A stretch of DNA of 64,000 nt from Blasia pusilla (Eukaryota; Marchantiophyta; Marchantiopsida; Blasiales), in contig CM114271.1 in the NCBI GenBank assembly GCA_050084515.1, positions 17,236,001 to 17,300,000 on the forward strand, given 5' to 3'. Position numbers and translations under genes: made by a program. Of the stretch, positions 1 to 10,080 are shown piece by piece; positions within the stretch are counted from its first letter, which is position 1, and each line of letters starts with the position of its first letter. Under the pieces are notes generated by a model. That model was not told the origin of the DNA. It saw only the letters and a program-made list of their open reading frames with translations, and did not search any database.

Positions 1-448
1 GATTGGATAGCCATCTTCCTCTCTCTGTAGTGTTGGCTAAAAGCCTTAGGATAGCCTTTGGTGCACTTTTTGGTTTCTTTATCCATACATTGTGCATTTG
101 GATTTAATGGTCCACATGGCCCATGAACCATGCAATTAGCAATGAGAATACAACCTTGGATGGGTAGATTGATCAGGATCTCTGCTGAAATAATACGATC
201 ATAATCATGAGTGGCGTGGTTTATCCTCCCGCCCCTAATATAATAAGAACGTGCATATCGGCAAACCTTTTTTGGAATTCCACCACATGGATACATCCTG
301 CAACTCGTCCTAATATTTGCTTCTTGATGATAAGCCTTAATAACTCTTTCTTTTTCTTCTCAAAAACCCGTACAACCAAATCTGGTCGGTCTGCAACCGA
401 TTGACCAGGAATAAGGTTGATGTAATCTCCTCCCACTTTGGATTGCAT
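1..448 (-). pseudogene. Helitron Rep domain, frameshifted continuation cut by window edge
   Basis: This is the continuation, in other reading frames, of the Helitron protein encoded just to its right. On the minus strand it reads NLIPGQSVADRPDLVVRVFE, then IHVVEFQKR and MHVLIIL. Further on it reads RIISAEILINLP, MVHGPCGPLNPNAQCM and CTKGYPKAF. Those last blocks are characteristic of the segment that follows the HUH (His-hydrophobic-His) rolling-circle nickase motif in plant Helitron replicases. At least one frameshift separates this part from the 611-residue frame. The nickase motif region itself looks locally frameshifted, because only one of the two metal-binding histidines is in the translated frame (DMHV). 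The helicase half would lie beyond the left edge. Identity as Helitron is secure from block order; the copy is not intact as sequenced. Confidence 0.85.
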
Positions 449-2194
449 GTCATAGTCAAAAAGTAGTCCGGCTTCCCCAAATGTCTTACAATTGCCATTG
501 CATCTTGATACACTTGATGCATGTGACGCGGTCCTCCAATAAAAGAAGAAGGTAATATAATGCGCCTCCCAACCTTGCGACTATCCACATCATGTCGATG
601 TATAGCATCCTTTACACCTTGATATAATTCAACCCTTAACTCCTTTTGATTCAAGCGAACCCATGATAATCGTTGCATCTCTACAGTTGCATAGAGGTCA
701 ACCATATATTCTTGAGTAAGTCGACCAAACCGCAATAACCGATTGTCATCTTCGCCTTCAATCCGCGTTTGAAGTCGAAAACATGCAAATTGCAAGGCCG
801 TAACACTCTTTGTTTTTCTTTCCACAAAAATATCACCATCAAGTCTTTCCTCATCCATCCAATCTTCTAAAGGATCCACGTGTCCCTCCTCATGAATAAT
901 CCGGCCCAATCGTTCGGATTCTCTATGACCTTCAATCCTCCCGAAGGGTATTCCACGATGCCAACCTGCTTCACCATAGGTAAATAGGAGAACAAAATGT
1001 AGTGGAATATATGCTTCATTGAGGTCTGATATACGCTTCACTCCTCCTCCATGTAGTCGTACAATTATATCACGATGGTCAACATGTTCACTACCATCAC
1101 CCGGCAATATAGCCGCAACCTCAGAAGCAATTGGTAAATTATAACGCTTAGCATCGAGACCTCTCTTACTTGCCTTGAGGATGATCTGCATATTAACGTC
1201 AATTGCTTCATATGCCATATGACGAAAGATCTTCACATATGGGTTGCATGCATGTAACATGTCTTGTAGCCCTCTCAAAATATCTGAATTAAGATCAGAA
1301 GATCTAGACATAACTCTTTCACGATTCTCCAATTCATTTGCGGTATCATGGATGTAGAGTTGAGCAAATTGGGGATGACCCCCCATATCAGGATGTAAGG
1401 ATCCAATAGAATGATAAATTCCGCCTTGGATCCTAAAGTGTCCGGTGCCACCTATTTGTTCATTTATATGCACTCCAGTAGAGGCAAGTTGAAGCGCAGA
1501 ATTGTAAGCTCTAGCATGTGTAAGAAAATGAAGACTTCTAGGACCAACACCTGAAATCAAGGATTTCAGGAATGGAGGAGACGATTTCAAGAGGGGTAAA
1601 TGTATTCTCCCATGGCCACAACACATGCCATATGGTGAGTCACTAATCTTTAAGCCTTTCACCCTTTCACATTTCCAATGTAAAGCATGACATGATGGGC
1701 ATATCTCTGTCATATAACCCAACGTATGACGACCGTTGACACGATTCAAACTCCTCTGTAATCTCAACTTCCTAATATCATTTTCTTGGAAATTTGGTCT
1801 TCTTGCAAGATTCAATAATGTATTTAATCTTACAATCCTATCAACAACAGACAACGGAGGAACCCTAGAAGCATTTTGTATAGTGGCACTTTCTGGAGAT
1901 AACACGACTCCATTAATGGTAGAAGACGAAGGATCTACTCTTGAGCTTGCTTCATCCTCGGAACGGGGAAGAGTTGAAGAATTCTCACCAACTTCATGTT
2001 GAAACAGAATCGGAAGAGTGATAGGTAACTTAACTTCTCGTATCACATAAGTAGTTGGCCTTGTCGTAGATATATTATCGACAACTTCATGGAGTGCACT
2101 ATCACGTAACTCCCGTCTTGGGGATGCAAGATATGTAGATGGAAGATGAAATTCTTGATTTTCTGCTACCATTCCTCCATCCTCATTAAAAGGC
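337..2194 (-). CDS. Helitron replicase-helicase, N-terminal half (main exon)
   Basis: A 611-residue open frame (first Met at 2172) encodes the N-terminal half of a Helitron transposase, the rolling-circle protein that nicks and replicates Helitron transposons. Cysteine pairs near residues 155-195 (CPSCHALHWKC, CCGHGRIHLP) form the zinc-finger-like region these proteins carry. Residues about 230-340 include FRIQGGIYHSIGSL and FAQLYIHDTANELENR. Residues about 470-590 hold the Helitron_like_N domain, with MHQVYQDAMAIVRHLGKPD and FLTMTCNPKWEEI, a hallmark just before the nickase motif. The frame then breaks into the neighbouring frames. A consensus 3' splice site (TTTTCTCAG) at 2194 joins it in frame to an upstream exon, so the real start is probably upstream of the Met at 2172. 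Length and motifs fit a recently active but now frameshifted plant Helitron. Confidence 0.9.
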
Positions 2195-2285
2195 CTGAGA
2201 AAACATCAATATATTACATAATACATACAAATTAAAAATGAACAATCAAAGATTTTCAGCGAGATGTAAAAATTTAGATATGTAC

Positions 2286-2532
2286 CTCATGGATTGACTA
2301 CCAATGGCCATAAGCTCTTCATTTGGAGTAGTTAGAATACTTTGAACTACCATCGGAGTCTCAACTTGACCATGAAGCGCTTTCCTTCTTTTTCTATACT
2401 CTCGATAATAACACCTCTTTTTTCTTTCAAGGCTTCCATTTTATCAAAGACGAATAGCACGCGTTTTGGGCCTCGCCGCGTAGAACCTTCCAAAAATCAC
2501 GTACATCCACAGGATTCAATGGAATGGGAAGT
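2286..2532 (-). CDS. Helitron replicase upstream exon (second)
   Basis: Bounded by a pyrimidine-rich acceptor ending in TTTCAG at the 2533 side and a GTACA donor at the 2285 side. Its last codons (PNEELMAIGSQSM) splice in frame into PFNEDGG at the start of the main Helitron exon. The first part reads PLNPVDVRDFWKVL and the second part reads YYREYRKRRKALHGQ in another frame, so one indel disrupts it. The Arg/Lys-rich 'REYRKRRKA' stretch resembles the basic N-terminal tail common in Helitron and other plant transposase proteins. It is spaced normally from both flanking exons. The splice calls come from consensus sites and frame continuity only. Confidence 0.6.
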
Positions 2533-2643
2533 CTGAAACAATACAGAAATGTTAAGAGTAATGCACTAACTTAAATGAAAAGTGAAGATTATGAAGGATA
2601 GAAATGTGGACATGTGAGGTGATTGTGAATTTTGCAAACTTAC

Positions 2644-2793
2644 GTAGGAGATGTTTCGAGAAGGAATTCATCTTCAACAGGTGCTTTTTGAGCTAATATT
2701 TCCTTGCAACGTGCACGCCTTTTTTGTTGTGCGTTCACACGCATCAATTTTCGAAAGTCACGCAAATGTGTCGGATTTGATGGAATAGGAAGT
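2644..2793 (-). CDS. Helitron replicase upstream exon (first visible)
   Basis: A 150-bp open segment with an acceptor ending TTTGCATAG and an excellent GTAAGT donor. It reads SNPTHLRDFRKLMRVNAQ, then KRRARCKEILAQKAPVED. Both this exon and the next start with ACTTCC[T/C]ATTCCAT and encode a similar peptide (P-x-N-P-x-x-x-R-D-F), which suggests they arose by exon duplication. It joins the next exon without changing frame. Further 5' exons were not found: the next kilobase upstream is A-rich and has no convincing coding signal. Confidence 0.55.
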
Positions 2794-3440
2794 CTATGCA
2801 AAAATTCCAAGATTGTATCATTTTAGTATATACATACAAAACATGGGATGTAAGGCGTATCGTGGAAATGGAAATAGGTTGCTTCCATTGTTCTCCCAAA
2901 GAAAGGTGCTTACATCGGAGAGGTGTTCTTCAATTCTTCGATTTGTCTCCCTGAATTTTGTTGTAGAATCGGTATATTTGTGATAACACCTAGCGGCCGT
3001 CTCTCCACGTTCAATAATAATCCACCTCCACTCGCCATCTACATTACACACCACAGAACTACTTAATAAAAATTGAAAAAGAAATTCCTGTAAAAAAGTC
3101 GAGAAAGACAATTATGAAAATTAAATTGGAAAAATGAGAAAAAAAGAGAAAGGGAATGAAAAAGTTTCGAGCTAGACATAAACCAATTTTAGAGGAAGAT
3201 TTTAAAAGAAAAATTTTAAGAGAAAGAGAATGAGAAATTAATGTTTTTTTCAAGAAGAAAAAAATGTAAAAGTTATTCTAGTTGGGATGTTTAAGAAAAA
3301 TTGGAAAAATATGAAAAAGGAAAATTTGGAAAAATAAGAAAAATTGGAAAAAGGAAATCCGGAAAAGAAAATCGGAAAAAAACCCTACCGAACCTATCCC
3401 AAACCTACAACCGAACCTATCCCGAACCACCCTACCCGCA
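2794..3440. other. A-rich spacer with CCGAACCTATCCC repeats
   Basis: A purine-rich stretch with runs such as GGAAAAATATGAAAAAGGAAAA between about 3240 and 3390, followed by short repeated words (ACCGAACCTATCCC twice between 3386 and 3425). The short open frames here are byproducts of the base skew. No gene recognised. Confidence 0.5.
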
Positions 3441-3471
3441 GTTGGCGCCGCCTTTATAACTTGCCCAAACC

Positions 3472-3498
3472 TAACGGTCCACTTTTTGTGGACCGTTA
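3472..3498. repeat. Perfect 11-bp inverted repeat
   Basis: TAACGGTCCAC and its exact reverse complement flank a TTTTT loop. It sits about 60 bp upstream of the palindromic tandem repeats that follow. Possible cruciform or stem-loop; no known function. Confidence 0.7.
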
Positions 3499-3556
3499 GA
3501 TCTGGGATCGGACGGACCGCGTCTGAGACGCGGCCGCTCTTCCCCCCTTCCCCCCA

Positions 3557-3730
3557 ATTTAGGATCGTTCGATCCTAAATCGGACGGCCAGCGCCGAGAC
3601 GCGCCGCCCCACCCTTCTTCCCCCTCCCCCGATTTAGGATCGTTCGATCCTAAATCGGACGCCAGCGCGTCGAGACGCGCCGCCACCACCTTCCCCTTCC
3701 CTCCGATTTAGGATCGTTCGATCCTAAATC
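3557..3730. repeat. ~75-bp tandem repeat carrying a 24-bp palindrome, 3 copies
   Basis: The sequence ATTTAGGATCG-TT-CGATCCTAAAT occurs at 3557, 3632 and 3706. Each copy is followed by CGGACG-CAGCG and a C-rich tract, and a partial related unit occurs at about 3500 (GATCTGGGATCGGACGG). The period is 74-75 bp, the arms are perfect, and CpG density is high. The minus strand reads as repetitive SDLGSNDPK peptide, an accidental open frame. Probably part of a transposon terminal region, but no element boundary could be proven. Confidence 0.85.
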
Positions 3731-3836
3731 GGACGGCCAGCGTCTGAGACGCGTGGCGCCCCACCCCTTCCCCTTCCCACCTTCTAACGGGACGCAATTC
3801 TACACTGCCTCTCACGTTCATTTCCAAGACGATGCG

Positions 3837-4642
3837 TCCGTGGCTAAGCGCGTCTCGCCCCTCACGGGCTCCGCACTTCTCCTCACGGGCTCCGCTCTCA
3901 CACTTTTCCTCACGGGCTCCACTCTCTAGGTTTCGCCGAGAACGCGTTTCGCATAGTTGCCTCACGGGCTCCGCGACTCGCCTCACGGACTCTGTCTCAC
4001 ATGGGTCGCGTCTCTTGGTCAGGCAAAGCAGAGAGCTTTCTTCACCCGGTGTGCGTCTCTTGGTTGTGCAGAAGAGAGCTTTCTTCACACGGTGTGCGTA
4101 TCTTGGCCTGCGGCAGCAAGAGAGCTCTCTTCACACGGCTGTGCGTCTCTTAGCTGTGCAGCAGTAGAGCTTTCTTCACACGGCTGTGCGTATCTTGGCT
4201 GTGCAAGAGTAGAGCTCTCTTCACACGGCTGTGCATCTCTTGGCTGTGAAGCGAAGAGAGCTTTCTTCACACGGGTGTGCGTCTCTTTGGTCAGGCGCAC
4301 TTCTCCTAGAGGACTCCGCTCTCACACGGTCTTTGGTCTTTCGCTCATTCTCCCGTCTTTGGTCTTTCGTGCATGGTTCAACCTCGCTCTAAGCCTCACG
4401 GGCTTTGCACTCACTTGGCTGTGCTACATTGCAGCAAACTTCTGCTCGGCTTTGCACTCACTTGGCTGTGCTACATTGCAGCAAACTTCTGCTCGGCGGT
4501 GTTTGCTCTCATCTGGCAGTGCCAGATGGTTCCCGAATTCTGTTGTTTGGCTGGCTAATTAGGGTCTTGTGCACATCGTTTGGCGCGTGCTTGTTTCGAC
4601 TTAGTAAGGAGTCTAGTCGATGGAACAGTTCTCCCACTTCCT
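3837..4642. repeat. Minisatellite block with 45-bp units
   Basis: Six units of about 45 bp begin with GAGCT[T/C]TCTTCAC at 4033, 4076, 4122, 4167, 4212 and 4257. Each contains CACGG-GTGTGCGTCTCTTGG. Because 45 is a multiple of three, the plus strand stays open over about 200 codons (3957-4562) and reads as repeated ELSSHGCASLGCA peptide. I treat that as a byproduct, not a gene. Upstream (3850-3990) a shorter word, CCTCACGGGCTCCGC, recurs about five times. The block is bracketed by two near-identical 27-bp sequences (3811-3837 and 4643-4669, CCAAGACGATGCGT core). Confidence 0.8.
4401..4494. repeat. 47-bp perfect tandem duplication
   Basis: Two identical 47-bp units (4401-4447 and 4448-4494) starting GGCTTTGCACTCACTTGGC. 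Identity suggests a recent duplication. Part of the surrounding minisatellite region. Confidence 0.9.
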
Positions 4643-4669
4643 CTCACGTCCACTTCCAAGACGATGCGT

Positions 4670-6050
4670 TCAAGTTGCGCCCACCCATAGACTATCTTAG
4701 TGGACTTAGTGATCTTAGTGATCTTGGTGCTGGTTTCGGTTTCTCTACATTTCTGATGCACTGCTCATTCGATGCAGTAAGGTGGGTTGGAGGTTGCACT
4801 AAGTTCTAAGGCAACCCCATCATAATCCGCGTTCTCCCAGAGTTGAGTACTGATAGCTAGGGATGGAGAGTCTTGTGACAGAAATTCATACATGGAATAC
4901 CACAACTTCCATAAGTCACTTGCTTCTCAAAGATAGCATTACATGTGTCATTTGCTACAGATGATTCATCTGCAAACTCTTTCTCTCCTAGCTACGAAGG
5001 TCATTTCCAAATATGTATATTAACTACCACACTCTTTCCAGTTGGTGCTCTCTGAGGTGAGATGTTCATCTCCTGTGGTTCTGAGACGCATGTAGTAGGT
5101 CTTTCTACCTGAATAGGGGATGTCCTATGGGACTCCGAATGCTGATGTTTTACATTGAGGTTCGGAGTTCTCTGCCGTTTCTTTGCAGATCCCCTCTCGT
5201 TCGTGTTGACCCTCTCGTTAGTGGTCCTTCTAAGTCGATATGGGGCGCGCGCTGGACTTCAATAAAACATCGTTTCCCAAACCTTCAATTGGTTGGGATG
5301 ATACCCTTGTCCGACAACGCAGGATGTGATCCAGCAGGAAGGGAATCCTTCACCCCACCTTCGAAGCCTGGAGCATGTTCGGGAGTGAGTCTCTCTCCCC
5401 AAGGACTGCTTGGAAAGTATGACTTTTTCCACATACTCAAACGTATGACTTCTTCTCCAGATATGGGGGACCACTTGGAGCTTTCCAATGGTTCAACATC
5501 AGGTGACTTTACACCATAATTCTTTTTGGATGCAGTGGCCTTAGACACACTCTTCCCCTTCCCTTGTATTGACTTGCGCGTTGTGACTCTGGTTGCCATG
5601 TTTGGTTGGATGTATTTCGTTTTGCACCTCTGTCCAAAATGGCCGCAGGTCTGAGAGTCGTGCTCAGGAGCCGCTGGACCCGAGCCGAGTAGAGCTTGTG
5701 CTAGGGAGTCGCTGGAGCTGCGGCCGGAGGTGGAGCAGGAGACAGAGTTGGAGTTGAGTCGAGTAGTATACGTGCTCGGGAGCCCCCAGAGCTGCAGCCG
5801 GAGGAGGAGCGGGAGACAGAGTTGGAGACAGAGCTCGAGCTGCAAACGAAGTCGGAGCTGTAGATGGGCTCACAGTTGAAGCTGATGAATCTAAACGATC
5901 CAGCACCACCTGGATCGTTTTTCACCTCTGTCCAAAATGGCCGCAGGCGTGAGAGCCACTAGAGCTGCAGTCGAAGTCGGAACTGTAGATGGGCTCACAG
6001 TTGAAGCTAATGAATCTAAATCAGACAGCACCACCTGGTTTGTAGGGAGC
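4670..6050. other. Unassigned region with direct repeats
   Basis: No recognisable gene. The longest frame here (5285-5845, minus) has a low-complexity Leu/Ser-rich N-terminus. Its tail includes TCGHFGQRCKTK and MATRVTTRKSIQGKGKS, which I do not recognise as a family. Two direct repeats are clear: a 25-bp perfect repeat (CACCTCTGTCC ... GGCCGCAGG) at 5625-5649 and 5923-5947, and a roughly 62-bp repeat (GTCGGAGCTGTAGATGGGCT start) at 5851-5913 and 5976-6037. The composition is mid-GC, unlike the AT-rich spacer further right. Confidence 0.5.
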
Positions 6051-6310
6051 ATACAAACATTAGAATGTTACCGTGTGTATTGCTAGAGGTAGAGTTCGGA
6101 ATCTATTGCATCACTTGTAATAGCAATATTACCTCAGAATGCACGCCTTGAAAATAAAGCAAATAAATTGTCACCTGATTGTCGAGAGCACAGTGGAGAT
6201 TTTTAATCTCTGTGCAGCAATAAATACAATTCCCCCCAGGGGTTTGAAACTTGAACGCATCGTCTTGATCCCTCTCGCCGACTTTTCACTAACTGAGAGG
6301 TCATTTACAT

Positions 6311-6448
6311 CAACGGACGTCCCTTCTCCCGAAGATCTTAACTGTCCTAAGGACGAAAATTTGAAAACTCGCATAAAATCAACGGATGTCCCTTCTCCCG
6401 AAGATCTTAACTGTCCAAGGACAAAAATTTGACCACTCGCAATAAAAG
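6311..6448. repeat. ~69-bp tandem duplication
   Basis: CAACGGA[C/T]GTCCCTTCTCCC begins two adjacent copies at 6311 and 6380, differing by a few substitutions and a 2-bp indel. Contains GAAGATCTTAACTGTCC in each copy. Function unknown. Confidence 0.85.
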
Positions 6449-7800
6449 CCTGAAGCGGCGGATTACCCTAAACCCTAAAATGCACCATCCAACAGCTATG
6501 AGAAAACAGCCATCATAATCCAATCTGTCGATCCCTCATTTGGCGAAATGTCCACGTGGCAGAAGGCTGGTTGGTTGCACTTCTATAGTATAGATTAAAC
6601 ATACCACTCCAAACCAAACTGGCAATGAAAGGTCGAATTAGCCTTTCGGAAGTGCAGTACTCCATGTCCATCCGATGGATGGACATGGATGTACAACCAC
6701 TAACCCGAGTGGTCACTTAATTACGCTGCCCGCGAACGCCCATCTCGGAATCTATCCGGATCCAGGAGATTCGGCCGAAAGCCTGAACGACTTGCGAGTC
6801 TCTGAAGCCGAATAAAATCTACAAGACTCAAGAGCCGCGCGCGGTCCACAGTTCTCCCCGTCCTCGCCGATTTTCGACCCAAGAGCTGAGCTACTTCGCC
6901 CACCCAAATCCCAGCTGCGTCCTGCGCGCGGTTTTCTCTGTTTCCGAATGGCCTGAGAACGCAATGGTGATATGGATAAGCCTCGGAGTGATGTCACTCT
7001 GCTACGAAGAGAGCGACGCGAGAGATGGAGCTCCAGGAGGTCCGCCTTCCGAGGCGCCTAAAATCTAACAGATCGGCGCTAGCGTAGCGGACAGGGCTCA
7101 CACAAACGAGGATCATCGGACTACACCGAGCGATGGACCCCAAACGCAAAATCTCCCTGAGGGTCTTACACCCTCCCGCTCTGAAGCATCGACAGGAACT
7201 CATGGAAAGTGGTCCGACAGGACTCGAGACGTAGGGTGCCGCCTGTTTCCCGTCATTCATTCGCTAATGATCTGTGCCAAGCGGCTGTACAGTGTTTCCA
7301 GTTTCAGACCGCAACTGAATTGGACCTGGCAGTGCGCGTTATGTCGTGGAGCGTCGATTTGGAACTGGCGATATTCATGTGACCGGATATCGAAACCATT
7401 GAAAATTGCTTCGTGACGTCGGCCATGTTGGACTGTTGCGAGCAGCTCCATCAACGAACACTAATCTGACCCGGAAATCAAATCGAGGCCCGCTGGTACG
7501 TACGTGCCGCGTCCCACACAAATCTCCGAGTGGTCATCGATCCATCGAACCTGTCTACTGCAAACTTTCGGGGAAGTCTGGGTGTGCGCAGGCTCGTTGA
7601 AACCGAGGCAAACTTATTTTGTGGTGACCGCTGCCACAAGTCAATTATTGCGGAGATGTTCTTACGTGACTTTGGGTACATAAGCGATGGGATTTTTTTT
7701 TCGGAAATTCTCGCTTCACTCGTAACATCGTACAACAAAATGAAGTACAATTTTTTTCCCCTTCACAGTGATGTTGGGAGAAGGGGAGGAAGAGATTGTT
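6449..7800. other. Mid-GC island without recognised gene
   Basis: Base composition rises sharply compared with the AT-rich DNA to the right, and there are many CpG-containing words. The longest frames are under 95 codons and none resembles a known family. It could be unique promoter or non-coding DNA or an old, decayed element. A long plus-strand T-run occurs at 7687-7697. Confidence 0.4.
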
Positions 7801-8404
7801 ATAGGGTTTAGGTTTACTTTGTTACGATGGCATTCGTCTTCCTATCTTTAGAATTTCAATTTCTAAAAAAGCGAGAGTTGGGGATTTTCGACTTCCTCTA
7901 CCCTATAAAATCATCTCCCGAGTGTAATTGTGGCAAAATACATAACATCTCCAACTACACATCAACAAAAACTTGTTTGTAAATGTCTATATTACCACTC
8001 TCATGTTTGTATTTAATTTTATGACATTACTCTTTTTTAAATGATTGGGATAATTTTAGAATTGGCATAATTCATCATCAAATATTATTAGCTTTCCCTA
8101 AAATGGTATATATATATATATCTAGACATCATAGACATTTTTTAAAGTACCATTCATTATCTTAAATACATAAGTCTAAATAAGTCATAGGTGTGTAATC
8201 CCATGTAATAAACAAAGCATATTGGTTCAAACATGGATATTGTATTATTATTAACTAGCAATCTATAGATTATATAATAAAATAAATTAGAATTTATAGA
8301 AGAAATTAGAACTTGCAAGTAGAGGTAGAGAGTTCTTCATCCTTTTAGATATTTTCATTATTAAAGATTTATTTGCAAGTAGAATTCTCATAAAGATTTA
8401 AAAG
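7801..8404. other. AT-rich spacer
   Basis: AT-rich DNA containing a TATATATATATATAT microsatellite near 8108-8121. No coding signal. Confidence 0.6.
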
Positions 8405-8850
8405 ATCTTGTGGCGTGAATGTGTTGTGTGCAACGTTGCAGGGAAACGGACACGTTTGTCCATGGGACAAATTTGTCGGCTCGGATCCAGGCCGCAAGAA
8501 CCCGGGCCCGCATGGACATGTTCGTCCTTAGGACCAACATAAGTCGGCAGATACGAACCAAGGTTGCACACGGGAAAATTCGTGTTTACACACATCTCCA
8601 AATCTGTAGACTTATGTCCGTCTCGAGCACGGGCATGTTTGTGCGGGCCCAAAAACCCGAGTCCACGCCAACCGAGCATTCCGCCCTAGCTCGCGTAGAG
8701 TGCATCGCATTCTTGCAACCTGACGCTCATTTTGCCGCCCAATTTATAGTTCGCTTCGTGTCGCTGGCTTCCAAATCGCGGTTGAGTCAGACCCATATCC
8801 CGTAATGTGCGGGCGTCAAGAGGTCTGCGCCTAGCCCACCCATTCCTCGC
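8405..8850. repeat. GC-rich GGACA/TGTCC repeat family, copy 1
   Basis: A GC-rich block in AT-rich surroundings. It contains CAACGTTGCAGGGAAACGGA at the left, AAGGTTGCACACGGGAAAA near 8558, and a TGTAGACTTATGTCCGTC module. All of these recur in the blocks near 22.6, 28.9, 39.4 and 41.5 kb. The open frames inside are skew-driven. Likely a non-autonomous transposable-element family or satellite-like dispersed repeat. Confidence 0.65.
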
Positions 8851-10080
8851 TCGCACGCCCGCCCTCGACTCGCCTCACCCCACCCGCGCCCTCCTGCGCC
8901 TGCCCATCCTTCTTGCATCCACCCGCCCGCGGTCAAACCTAACTTGTCCTCCAAGCCCACACTTGGCCCGCGTCCTACAAACCCTAAAAGGAAATGTGGT
9001 AGAGTTCTATTGGTGGAGGCTAAGTTGGAACCTACTTTCTCCCTTTCCAAACGTCTTAAATGGGTTAAAAAAAAAACCCTATAAGCAAATGGCTCATAAG
9101 TGGGCCCCAAAATGGTCTTAAGGGGGTGATTAGGGGCTAATAAGTCACATTTTCTCTCATTCTTCATGTTTTTCCTCCTTTTCTTTGGGAGTGGGATTAG
9201 TTTTGGATTAGGCCCCAAATTTCGATCGGTGCGTTGAGAGCTAAGGGCTTTCAAAGTTGCTAAGAATTATGGGGAAATCCGTTGCGTGCCTTTGGGAATA
9301 GTTAGATTTTATTTGTGACCAACTCTTGATAATGCACTTTGAAATGATATGTCTATACCTCTTCCTCTAACAATGAATTTTCCATGTTAAGAAGATCATT
9401 TCACTAAAATTGTCAAAGTTATAAGGCATGTTTATGAAAAATATGTGATGTTTAGAGTTCTATTCTTCAATCTTAGAACATGATCTTCTCTATTGTAGGA
9501 CATAATTTGGCATATATACTTGTATCATATTGAGCATGTAACTATTACATGCCTCCAAAAAAAGAAAAACTACACGCTCGTGCTTGAACATTGTATTCCT
9601 TGTTCTAAATGTCCTTTACTTATGGCCCTCCACAAGATGCAAACAAGTATTCATACTCCTCAACAATGCAATGTGCAAGATGCAAATATATTACCTAATC
9701 CGATATTTCAAACATTGGAAACCTTCCCTATGTACCCTTATGTTATTTCCTTTCTTCATCTTCTTGTAAAGTATCCTCCATGTATAGCTTTTCTCAAGTT
9801 CTTCAATCACTAATGTGAGGTATTTTCTACTTTTTTAGACTTTGCGATCCCAAGGAATGTCACTCGAGTATAGAGCCCCCACATGTAACTAGAACGCTTT
9901 TTCTCAAATGAAAGGCAATACCTTATTGAATTTTCCTTGATGTTAGATGAAGATCTATAATTGTTTATCTCATACGAGAACGACTTATGTTCATGACTTA
10001 TGTTTTCATACCTGTACGTTATGTTTTTAAATGTCTTCTTCTTATATAGGTATATTTTCTTCATTGAAGAATGTTAGCAA
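8851..10080. other. Spacer, C-rich then AT-rich
   Basis: 8851-8990 continues the C-rich composition (CACCCGCGCCCTCC). From about 9000 the sequence becomes AT-rich with no convincing coding frames. A 97-codon plus frame at 9520 has no recognisable domain. Confidence 0.4.

Noticed and set aside
4033-4302. Possible CRISPR-like regular repeats
   Set aside because: Units are contiguous and diverged with no unique spacers; a minisatellite in a eukaryotic genome explains them.
3957-4562. 201-codon plus-strand frame of repeated ELSSHGCASLGCA peptide
   Set aside because: Produced by a 45-bp minisatellite whose period is a multiple of three; no start context, domain or neighbouring exon supports a gene.
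3360-4830. A complete LTR or TRIM element spanning the minisatellite region
   Set aside because: No pair of TG...CA ends with a matching target duplication was found, although near-identical 27-bp sequences flank the block at 3811 and 4643.
6752-7454. Three minus-strand frames overlapping by 4 bp, like an operon
   Set aside because: Context is a plant genome; each is under 90 codons with no family, and such overlaps occur by chance in mid-GC DNA.
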